In this document: positions 8,190 to 13,421 of the stretch, piece after piece
Position numbering within the stretch: position 1 is the first letter of the stretch
Layout: every line of letters starts with the position of its first letter
NCBI GenBank assembly: GCA_900541315.1
Contig: UQJF01000089.1
Span: 1 to 13,421 of the forward strand
Direction of reading: 5' to 3'
DNA: 13,421 nt
From: an uncultured Clostridium sp.
GTDB lineage: Bacteria > Bacillota > Clostridia > Lachnospirales > Lachnospiraceae
Program-made: the position numbers and the translations under genes
The notes under the pieces: model-generated
Told to the model about the DNA's origin: nothing
The model's database searches: none
The model's input: only the letters and a program-made list of their open reading frames with translations

Positions 8190-8240
8190 AATCCCCGATT
8201 CTTGAAGATAGGCGAAGTTATCTTCAGAAAACGGGGAGAA
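8190..8240 (-). terminator. Intrinsic terminator after the DUF1836 gene
   Basis: On the - strand CCCCG (complement of 8232-8236) begins a stem closing with CGGGG (complement of 8193-8197). Within it TTCTGAAGATA pairs with TATCTTCAAGAA around an 8-base loop, with one mismatch per side. ATTTTCGTT follows. It lies just after the DUF1836 stop and separates that gene from the xdhD promoter. Confidence 0.75.
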
Positions 8241-8252
8241 TAAAATGGTAAA

Positions 8253-8870
8253 TTATTTCTTTTTAGGATCAGGACGTTCTGCGCGGAGCTGGTCTGTCAG
8301 CTTCTCGATCATCTGCATTTTCATATAAACATCAAAGGAAAGCTCACAGATAAAAGAAAAAAGCTGAAGGTAATCCCGGTCGCTGTCTTCCACGGAAACA
8401 TCTTTAAAAGTGTCCATGGCTTTTTCGAATTTAGAGGAAATATCTGCTTTAATAGAGGACATTTCTCCCTCTTCCAGTGTAAAAACTTCCCTGTAAATGT
8501 CTTCCAGGGAAAGACTGGAATCATGACTGGTAAAATGTTTCGCAGTAATAGGACGGAACAGTTCTTCAATATCCCGGAAAGATAACAGGCTCTTAAAATA
8601 GTAGATAAAGATCAGCATGAGCATGTGTTCTTTGGAATATTTCTTTTTAACAGGTGGCGGGAGAAGATTGTTCTTGGCATAATTATTGATCATGGTCTTT
8701 GTAAGGACCTTGTCTTCTTCATACCGTCTGGTGTTCTTTAAATGTTCTTCCATAAAGGTTGTGACCTGATCCATATACAGGTCAATATTAGGGATCTCCT
8801 CCGGCTGCACGTGAGTCTGGCTGTTAAGATAGGCGAAAAGACCCTGAAGCCGTTCTTCATTTGTTTTCAC
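8253..8870 (-). CDS. DUF1836 domain protein, possible DNA-binding regulator
   Basis: A 205-residue soluble protein. Residues about 25-125 carry the DUF1836 signature: IPNIDLYMDQVTTFM, then LTKTMINNYAKNNLLPPPVKKKYS and a hydrophobic helix HMLMLIFIYYFKSLLS. The middle block resembles a MerR-like winged helix-turn-helix, and the family is usually called a putative transcriptional regulator. The acidic, helical C-terminus ends in a charged tail (RAERPDPKKK). No ligand or target is known. The start is GTG at 8870, supported by GAGGTG 7 bases upstream on the - strand. No ATG with a comparable site is nearby. It is transcribed divergently from the ABC transporter and has its own promoter and terminator, so it may regulate either neighbour. 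This is positional inference only. Confidence 0.85.
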   Translation of the reverse strand: MKTNEERLQGLFAYLNSQTHVQPEEIPNIDLYMDQVTTFMEEHLKNTRRYEEDKVLTKTMINNYAKNNLLPPPVKKKYSKEHMLMLIFIYYFKSLLSFRDIEELFRPITAKHFTSHDSSLSLEDIYREVFTLEEGEMSSIKADISSKFEKAMDTFKDVSVEDSDRDYLQLFSFICELSFDVYMKMQMIEKLTDQLRAERPDPKKK

Positions 8871-8893
8871 TAAAAGTCACCTCGGTCTATGTT

Positions 8894-8983
8894 ATGTTCT
8901 CCCGGAGTCTTTCCTGCACCTGCTTTTGTGGCTGACAAAAAATCTTTTCACAAATCAAGTACAGAAAGATTCCGGGAGAACAT
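8894..8983 (-). repeat. 90-bp inverted repeat in the DUF1836 leader (hairpin A)
   Basis: The outer arms are perfect: ATGTTCTCCCGGA (8894-8906) and TCCGGGAGAACAT (8971-8983). The pairing continues inward for about 11 more bases with one mismatch and one bulge, giving a stem of roughly 24 bp and a loop of about 40 bases. It lies in the predicted DUF1836 5' leader and ends 10 bases before the SD at 8883-8878. A related hairpin precedes the substrate-binding protein gene. Confidence 0.85.
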
Positions 8984-9004
8984 TGTTGTCATATTGCTAT
9001 GTAT

Positions 9005-9033
9005 ATTATATAGTATTGAAAACTATATGACAA
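9005..9033 (-). promoter_or_regulatory. Sigma-A-type promoter for the DUF1836 gene
   Basis: Read on the - strand, TTGTCA (9033-9028) and a perfect TATAAT (9010-9005) are separated by exactly 17 bases. The predicted start point near 8998 gives a leader of about 128 bases that includes hairpin A. Confidence 0.8.
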
Positions 9034-9104
9034 GAGAAAACAGATGATTTCCTGAGGGTATTTAAGAAAAATGAGGATATATGGGTCTGCAGCTACAGAA
9101 AAGT

Positions 9105-9225
9105 TAAAATATTAAAAGAAAGTAAAAACGAATAAAGAACTGAAAGAATAATAAAATAAATAAAATAAAATACACAAAACAAACAAAATACACAAAAAAT
9201 AAATGCACAAAATGCACAAAAATTA
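9105..9225 (+). other. A-rich tract with short direct repeats upstream of the transporter promoter
   Basis: This stretch is overwhelmingly A on the + strand with few T or G. It contains TACACAAAA at 9171 and 9190, and TGCACAAAA in exact tandem at 9204-9212 and 9213-9221. It directly abuts the -35 at 9227. It could act as an UP element or intrinsically bent DNA, or as direct repeats for an activator. Bases 9034-9104 hold nothing recognisable. Confidence 0.6.
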
Positions 9226-9226
9226 T

Positions 9227-9255
9227 TTGACATACATAGGGAGTAATGTTATAAT
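9227..9255 (+). promoter_or_regulatory. Consensus sigma-A promoter P1 toward the ABC transporter
   Basis: TTGACA (9227-9232) and TATAAT (9250-9255) are both exact consensus with the ideal 17-base spacer. The predicted start is near 9262, about 370 bases before the binding-protein ATG, an unusually long leader. A promoter this good normally needs repression or a downstream control step. Confidence 0.88.
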
Positions 9256-9297
9256 GCATATAACAATACTTCTGATAATATTAGAAATATTGTTATA
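9247..9297. promoter_or_regulatory. Overlapping palindromes at the P1 -10 and start point (operator candidate)
   Basis: TGTTATA (9247-9253) and TATAACA (9259-9265) form a perfect 7-5-7 palindrome centred on the -10. TATAACAATACTT (9259-9271) also pairs with AAATATTGTTATA (9285-9297) at 12 of 13 positions, with a partly self-complementary 13-base centre. The same half-site thus occurs three times across the -10 and initial transcribed region, as expected for a repressor operator. The second palindrome could also be an RNA hairpin at the 5' end. Confidence 0.55.
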
Positions 9298-9351
9298 AAT
9301 AATATGTAAAAAGCGTGTAGATGGCCCCAAAAGTGAATTGTTTATTTTAAG

Positions 9352-9406
9352 CCCCTGATGTGCAGATCATTAGAGTGACCGGGGACGCAGGGGGATGTTA
9401 TTTTTT
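9352..9406 (+). terminator. Candidate leader terminator / attenuator
   Basis: CCCCTG (9352-9357) pairs with CAGGGG (9388-9393), followed after a few bases by TTATTTTTT ending at 9406. A further C-tract (9324-9327) and G-tract (9381-9384) could form alternative pairings. With P1 this would give a short transcript of about 145 bases or a conditional leader. The 30-base loop is long for a terminator, so confidence is low. Confidence 0.35.
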
Positions 9407-9426
9407 GCATACTTGCAAAGATTTAC

Positions 9427-9455
9427 TGGACATGGAATGATATAAAGGCTATGAT
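9427..9455 (+). promoter_or_regulatory. Second candidate promoter P2 for the ABC transporter
   Basis: TGGACA (9427-9432) and TATGAT (9450-9455), each 5 of 6 to consensus, are separated by 17 bases. The predicted start near 9462 lies downstream of the candidate attenuator, giving a leader of about 170 bases that still includes hairpin B. Confidence 0.5.
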
Positions 9456-9550
9456 GAATATGTAGTTTTGGTAAACAGGGAAATTTATTAAACCGCATTT
9501 TTTCTGAAAAGCAGTAGAAGCTGCCAGAGAATAAATTTATGAAAAAGATT

Positions 9551-9612
9551 GTTCTCCCGGGATCTTTCTGCAAAGTCTCACAGATCAGGCACAGGGAGAT
9601 TTTGGAGAACAT
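9551..9612 (+). repeat. 60-bp imperfect inverted repeat in the binding-protein leader (hairpin B)
   Basis: GTTCTCCCGGGATCTTTCTG (9551-9570) pairs as RNA with the segment 9592-9610 ending GGAGAAC. The stem is about 19 bp with one bulged C and five G-U pairs. Its 5' arm matches that of hairpin A, read in the transcript direction, at 19 of 20 positions. It ends 8 bases before the AAGGAGG at 9621-9627 of the binding-protein gene. Confidence 0.8.
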
Positions 9613-9634
9613 CAGATAAAAAGGAGGAAACAAC

Positions 9635-11071
9635 ATGAAGAAAAGAACAATGGTAATGGCATTGACTGCAGTTGCAGTAGCAGGAGCGCTGACAGCCTGT
9701 GGCGGCGGCACAAAGGATAATAGCGGTGCTGCAGCTGACACAAAGGCAGCTGAGTCCAAGGAAGCAGGTAAGACAGAGGAAACCAGCGCGGAAGCTTCTG
9801 AGGAAAAGAAAGTATTCCCGGCTGGTACTGTAACTGTATATGCAATGGGAAATCCGCAGTACAGACAGCAGTGGTTTGAAACCTGGCTGGATAATCACAG
9901 AGATATTGCTCCGGATGTTAAGATTGAATTTGTACAGACAAAAGGCACTGCTGATATCCGTGAGAAGATCACTATGACTGCGCTTTCTGGTGCTACCGAT
10001 GATCTTCCGGATGCAGCTATGTTAGACCCGGTTACTATACAGGATCTTTCAAAAGCAGGCTTATTAAAGGATGAAACAGAATATCTGACCCCACTCCTTG
10101 ACAAAATGGTAGACGGGGCAACCGCAGATGCTACTATCGGTGGTCATATTTATGCGCTTCCTGATTCTGTAAGACCTCAGGTTCTGTTCTATAACAAGGC
10201 TATTTTTGATGAGTACGGCATTGATCCGGAGATGATGAAGACCATGGATGGCTACATCGAAGCAGGACGTCAGTTAAAGGAAAAGAGCAACGGAGAAGTT
10301 TACTTATCCTATATTGATCCAACCAGCAAGACCTGGAGATATTGGGGACGCCGTGGTTTAATGCCATCTGCAGGCGCAAGGATCTGGGATGAGAACGGCG
10401 AAGTTGTGATCGGTTCTGATGAAGGAACCAAGAAAGCATTAGGTGCCTTGGATACTATGAATACAGAAGGACTTCTGTTAAAGACAACTATTATGGAACC
10501 TGCTCTGTATGACGCAATCAACAAAAAGCAGGTTGCAACTTTCTGTATCGGCGCTTTCTGGGATGAATTCATGCGTAAGAACTGCGAAGCTACCAAGGGT
10601 GACTGGAGAGTTATGTCTGCACCTGAATTTGAAGGCGTAAATAAAGCAGGTGCTCCTGTTTCACAGTACATGGCCATCATTGAAAAGGGTGACAATCCAT
10701 ATTCTGAACTGTTCCGTATGATGTGGTATGATTTTACCTTTGATGGAGAAGCAAAAGAAGAGTGGGTTAAGTCTATGGAAGCACAGAATGCTCCTTATTC
10801 CAACCCAGTTTCCAAAGAACTGTTACAGTCTGATTTCTGGAAAGAACCATCTGAGTTTTATGGTGGAATGTCCTTCCGTGAAATGGAAGGCAAGTGCCTG
10901 GAAAATGGTGCAGAGAACCTGGTTGTAACTCCACAGGATGCAGAGGCAGATGAGATCATTTCTGCAGAATTAGAGAATTACGTTGCAGGTAACCAGACCA
11001 TGGATGAAGCGATTGCAAACATGGACAAGAACTTAAAAGCTAAGATCGGAAAAGCTGAGATCGTTCAGTAA
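9635..11071 (+). CDS. ABC transporter substrate-binding lipoprotein (CUT1 / family 1 type)
   Basis: A 478-residue exported solute-binding protein. A lipoprotein signal (MKKRT, hydrophobic core at 6-19) ends in the lipobox LTAC with Cys22 as the lipidated residue. An Ala/Glu/Lys-rich flexible linker runs to about residue 60, followed by the two-lobed binding fold starting TVTVYAMGNPQYRQQWFETW. The fold has the family 1 pattern (DLPDAAMLDP, IYALPDSVRPQVLFYNKAIFDEYGID near 165-195). It captures a sugar or other small polar solute outside the cell for the two permeases downstream. The ligand cannot be read from sequence. AAGGAGG lies 7 bases before ATG. The gene is first in its operon, and a hairpin after it may raise its expression over the permeases. 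Confidence 0.9.
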   Translation: MKKRTMVMALTAVAVAGALTACGGGTKDNSGAAADTKAAESKEAGKTEETSAEASEEKKVFPAGTVTVYAMGNPQYRQQWFETWLDNHRDIAPDVKIEFVQTKGTADIREKITMTALSGATDDLPDAAMLDPVTIQDLSKAGLLKDETEYLTPLLDKMVDGATADATIGGHIYALPDSVRPQVLFYNKAIFDEYGIDPEMMKTMDGYIEAGRQLKEKSNGEVYLSYIDPTSKTWRYWGRRGLMPSAGARIWDENGEVVIGSDEGTKKALGALDTMNTEGLLLKTTIMEPALYDAINKKQVATFCIGAFWDEFMRKNCEATKGDWRVMSAPEFEGVNKAGAPVSQYMAIIEKGDNPYSELFRMMWYDFTFDGEAKEEWVKSMEAQNAPYSNPVSKELLQSDFWKEPSEFYGGMSFREMEGKCLENGAENLVVTPQDAEADEIISAELENYVAGNQTMDEAIANMDKNLKAKIGKAEIVQ

Positions 11072-11091
11072 TCCAGAAGATTATTTATAAG

Positions 11092-11128
11092 CAGCCAGGC
11101 GGTTTACTTACAGAAGACCGCCTGGTGT
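11092..11128 (+). promoter_or_regulatory. Intercistronic hairpin after the binding-protein gene
   Basis: CCAGGCGGT (11095-11103) pairs perfectly with ACCGCCTGG (11117-11125), extended by one G-U and one A-U pair. Only a weak U-stretch (TGTTATT) follows. This is the usual place for a hairpin that protects the binding-protein message or partly attenuates transcription into the permease genes. Confidence 0.7.
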
Positions 11129-11149
11129 TATTGAAGGAGGAGGTAGAGC

Positions 11150-12028
11150 ATGCTTAAGACACTGAAAAAGTATAAGGCTCCCTATCTGTTTATTTTGCCC
11201 TTTTTTATCCTGTTTTTCGTATTTCAGCTGGTTCCTACCATCTGGACATTCTATATCAGCTTTACTGACTGGAAAGGAATAGGAGATCCGCAGTTTAGTG
11301 GTCTGGGCAATTACAAAAAAATGATGGTTGACAACATGTTCTGGGAGTCCCTGGGAAATACAGTTGTTTATTGGCTGACTGGCCTCGTCTTTATTTTATT
11401 CTGCGCACTGCTGATCGCGTGTCTGTTAAACAGCCGTTTTTTAAAAAGCAACAGTGCAAGGGCGTTTTTTAAAACAGCGACATTCCTGCCTAATATCTGC
11501 GCAGCGATTGCTATGGGACTTATTTTCCGCATGCTGTTTGATGAAAATGTTGGTTTATTTAATGAACTGCTTACCATGTTTGGTGGCAGCAAGATCCCGT
11601 GGCTTACAAGTACCACATATTCTAAGGTCCCGGTCATTATGTTAAATGTATGGAGATATACTCCATGGTTTACCATGATCTTATTATCAGGCCTTTTAAA
11701 TATTTCAAAGGACTATTATGAGGCAGCAACTGTGGACGGCGCAAATGGTATCCAGCAGTTCTGGTATATTACACTGCCTTCTTTAAAAAATATCTTATTC
11801 TTCTGTTCAGTGACCTTAACGGTAGATATGTGGAAGCTGTTTAATGAGTCATATATTCTTCCGGGTCCTGGTACATCCAATACATCCCTGTTCCAGTATA
11901 TGTACGAATCTGGTTTCAATGTATTTAACATGGGATATGCATCTGCTATTGGCGTAGTGTTGATCCTGATCCTGATCGTTATTTCTGTGATCCAGTTTAT
12001 CGTACGTCATAAGCAGGGAGAAATTTAG
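11150..12028 (+). CDS. ABC transporter permease 1, sugar type (UgpA/LacF-like)
   Basis: A 292-residue inner-membrane protein with about six membrane segments. The first is at residues 12-32, and others lie near 70-95, 108-130, 160-182, 212-226 and 264-285. The permease signature loop (EAA motif) runs from 191 to 210 (EAATVDGANG then FWYITLP) and docks the ATPase. It pairs with permease 2 to form the channel. GGAGGAGG starts 16 bases upstream of ATG. It is 78 bp after the binding-protein stop and 15 bp before permease 2. No ATPase gene is adjacent, so a shared MsmK-type ATPase encoded elsewhere is likely. Confidence 0.92.
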   Translation: MLKTLKKYKAPYLFILPFFILFFVFQLVPTIWTFYISFTDWKGIGDPQFSGLGNYKKMMVDNMFWESLGNTVVYWLTGLVFILFCALLIACLLNSRFLKSNSARAFFKTATFLPNICAAIAMGLIFRMLFDENVGLFNELLTMFGGSKIPWLTSTTYSKVPVIMLNVWRYTPWFTMILLSGLLNISKDYYEAATVDGANGIQQFWYITLPSLKNILFFCSVTLTVDMWKLFNESYILPGPGTSNTSLFQYMYESGFNVFNMGYASAIGVVLILILIVISVIQFIVRHKQGEI

Positions 12029-12043
12029 GAAAGGAGAACTGAC

Positions 12044-12877
12044 ATGAATCATAAAAAAGCAATGTCTTCTGTGATCACATATGGGGTATTGGTGCTGATC
12101 ACCATTATATGTCTGTTCCCTATTGTGTGGATGTGCCTGATCTCTATTAAAGATACTTCTGAAAGTATTACAGGCTTTAACTCAATTCTTGTAACCCATC
12201 CTACATTGGGCAATTTCAAGCGGTTGTTTGAAATGATCCCTGTAGGCCAGAATACATTTAACAGTGTATTTACTACCATTATGGGTACTGTAACATCTTT
12301 GTTTTTCTGCGCACTGGCTGGTTTTGCTTTTGCGAAGTATAAATTTCCGGGAAAAACAGTTTTATTCTATTTTGTAATTGCTACTATGTTAGTGCCTCCG
12401 GAAGTTGGTTCTGTACCGCTGTTTATCATTATGAAAAAAGTGGGATTGATCAACAGCCTCTGGTCACTGATCATTCCGAGAATAGCCACAGCCGTTGGTA
12501 TATTCTACATGAACCAGTATATCACAGATGTGCCGGATGAACTGGTAGAGGCGGCAAGAATCGATGGCTGCAGTGATTTTGGCATTTTCATGAAGGTTAT
12601 TCTCCCGGTTATCAAGCCTGCTATGGCTTCCTGGGGTGCAATTACACTGATCGCAAGATGGAACGACTTCTTTTGGCCATTACTTTATTTAAGAAAACAG
12701 GTAAAATACACACTGATGGTAACCATTTCCCTGCTGCCGGTCAGTGAAGGTTTATCTACTCCATGGCCTGTTATCCTTGCAGGTACAACATTAGTCATCA
12801 TTCCTATTATTGTACTGTATCTGATCCTGGAGCGTTTCCAGAAGGCTGGTATGATGGAAGGCGCTGTAAAGGGTTAA
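12044..12877 (+). CDS. ABC transporter permease 2, sugar type (UgpE/LacG-like)
   Basis: A 277-residue inner-membrane protein with about six membrane segments (near 9-33, 76-98, 105-130, 138-158, 190-215 and 244-262). The EAA loop lies at 169-188 (EAARIDGCSDFG then VILP). It has the length and short periplasmic P-loop of the second CUT1 permease. GGAAAGGAG lies just before ATG. It is last in the operon, followed by a terminator 44 bp downstream. Confidence 0.92.
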   Translation: MNHKKAMSSVITYGVLVLITIICLFPIVWMCLISIKDTSESITGFNSILVTHPTLGNFKRLFEMIPVGQNTFNSVFTTIMGTVTSLFFCALAGFAFAKYKFPGKTVLFYFVIATMLVPPEVGSVPLFIIMKKVGLINSLWSLIIPRIATAVGIFYMNQYITDVPDELVEAARIDGCSDFGIFMKVILPVIKPAMASWGAITLIARWNDFFWPLLYLRKQVKYTLMVTISLLPVSEGLSTPWPVILAGTTLVIIPIIVLYLILERFQKAGMMEGAVKG

Positions 12878-12920
12878 GCAGGTTAAATTTTGACCCTGGT
12901 ATCTCAGAAATATTAAAATC

Positions 12921-12969
12921 AAAAAGCCATGTTTCAGACTGCATAAAAATGCCTGGAACATGGCTTTTG
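12921..12969 (+). terminator. Intrinsic terminator of the ABC transporter operon
   Basis: AAAAGCCATGTT (12922-12933) pairs perfectly with AACATGGCTTTT (12957-12968), and the stem continues inward through a G-U pair to about 16 bp. A short T-run ends the right arm and A residues flank the left. It closes the transporter operon and isolates the helicase gene. Confidence 0.85.
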
Positions 12970-13018
12970 TGGTACATGGCTCTGAAAAAGGCACAGGCAG
13001 TTGGTTTAGTAAGTCTGC

Positions 13019-13047
13019 TTGCGGGATTTATAGGTCTATGGTAAAAT
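13019..13047 (+). promoter_or_regulatory. Promoter for the pcrA/uvrD-type gene
   Basis: TTGCGG (13019-13024) and TAAAAT (13042-13047) are 17 bases apart. The -10 sits in TATGGTAAAATGA, the same 13 bases seen at the xdhD promoter. The predicted start is near 13054, about 38 bases before ATG. Confidence 0.6.
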
Positions 13048-13091
13048 GAGCCCAGAGAAAAACAAGTGATACTAAAGGCGGTACAAAAAAT

Positions 13092-13374
13092 ATGAGCATT
13101 TATGATACATTAAATCCAAAACAGAAGGAGGCAGTCTTACATACAGATGGCCCCCTTCTTATACTGGCGGGCGCCGGTTCTGGAAAAACAAGAGTCCTGA
13201 CTCACAGGATCGCTTACCTGATCGATGAATGCGGGGTGAATCCATGGAATATCATGGCTATCACCTTTACCAACAAAGCAGCAGGTGAAATGCGGGAACG
13301 TGTGGATAACCTGGTTGGTTTTGGGGCAGAAAGTATATGGGTCAGCACTTTTCATTCTTCCTGTGTGCGTATTC
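13092..13374 (+). CDS. pcrA: UvrD/PcrA-type ATP-dependent DNA helicase, 3'-truncated
   Basis: The first 94 residues of a superfamily 1A helicase for DNA repair and replication-conflict removal. The Q motif LNPKQKEAV (7-15), Walker A AGAGSGKT (26-33), motif Ia [15 protein letters not shown] (57-71) and STFHS (85-89) are all intact and correctly spaced. The full family length is about 730-770 residues, so most of the gene is missing because the molecule ends at 13374. Sequence beyond that is adapter. AAAGGCGG lies about 10 bases before ATG. PcrA is likelier than Rep or UvrD in a Firmicute. It is a housekeeping gene, marking the edge of the catabolic and transport region. Confidence 0.93.
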
Positions 13375-13421
13375 CTGTCTCTTATACACATCTCCGAGCC
13401 CACGAGACGGAGCTACATCTC
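13375..13421 (+). other. Nextera Read 2 adapter with i7 index and P7 start (artefact)
   Basis: Bases 13375-13393 are the reverse-complement Tn5 mosaic end, 13394-13408 (CCGAGCCCACGAGAC) are the Read 2 arm, 13409-13416 (GGAGCTAC) look like an i7 index, and ATCTC begins P7. None of it is genomic. Confidence 0.98.

Noticed and set aside
9352..9393. Hammerhead-like CTGATG in the transporter leader
   Set aside because: The core needs CUGANGA and a GAAA segment. Here the seventh base is T and no GAAA lies in the right place.
9539..9619. 26-codon reading frame in the transporter leader spanning hairpin B (possible leader peptide)
   Set aside because: No convincing Shine-Dalgarno precedes ATG 9539, and its composition is explained by the hairpin. 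It could be revisited if the frame is conserved.
8984..9634. CRISPR array, tRNA, or insertion sequence in the long intergenic region
   Set aside because: Repeats there are short, irregular or palindromic pairs. No transposase remnant, target duplication, tRNA-like fold or regular spacer pattern is visible.
13137..13403. Reverse-strand 88-residue reading frame beginning [10 protein letters not shown]
   Set aside because: Its first residues are a translation of the Nextera adapter, a well-known artefact, and the rest is antisense to the helicase gene.

Overview
The window reads as one tagmented library molecule from a low-to-moderate GC, anaerobic Firmicute, most likely a gut Clostridia / Lachnospiraceae-type organism. 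The evidence is strong AGGAGG ribosome binding sites, TTGACA/TATAAT-type promoters, an RnfB-like ferredoxin, a DUF3343 protein, a DUF1836 protein, and a CUT1 sugar transporter operon without its own ATPase. Species cannot be fixed from the sequence alone. Bases 1-48 and 13375-13421 are Illumina Nextera adapter and index sequence, so genomic DNA runs from 49 to 13374.

Region 1 (49-5442 and on to 8017) is a purine / N-heterocycle catabolism module built around a fused, FAD-less xanthine-dehydrogenase-type molybdenum hydroxylase. On the + strand are ygfK (dihydropyrimidine-dehydrogenase-like, FAD, NAD(P) and Fe-S), a small DUF3343 Se/S-carrier-like protein, and hyuA (dihydropyrimidinase / hydantoinase). 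On the - strand, converging on a perfect 18-bp bidirectional terminator, are the fused [2Fe-2S]-molybdopterin dehydrogenase and, 2 bp after it, a soluble protein with four [4Fe-4S] motifs. Together they suggest a route in which the Mo enzyme oxidises or hydroxylates a purine-like ring, the ferredoxin carries electrons, YgfK exchanges them with NAD(P)H or reduces a ring intermediate, and HyuA opens the ring. Homologues of these genes belong to the selenium-dependent molybdenum hydroxylase locus and to the anaerobic purine / uric acid degradation cluster of gut bacteria. The exact substrate here is inferred.

Region 2 (8018-9634) holds a DUF1836 gene on the - strand and a 764-bp regulatory intergenic region. 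It contains a strong promoter for DUF1836, two candidate promoters reading toward the transporter, one of them an exact consensus, palindromes over the -10 and +1, a C-tract/G-tract hairpin followed by T residues, and two related hairpins (about 90 and 60 bp). One of these hairpins lies just before the Shine-Dalgarno of each divergent gene. It is the least explained part of the window.

Region 3 (9635-12969) is a substrate-binding lipoprotein and two inner-membrane permeases of a CUT1-type ABC importer, with an intercistronic hairpin after the binding protein and a terminator after the second permease. Region 4 is the start of a UvrD/PcrA helicase gene, cut by the end of the molecule.
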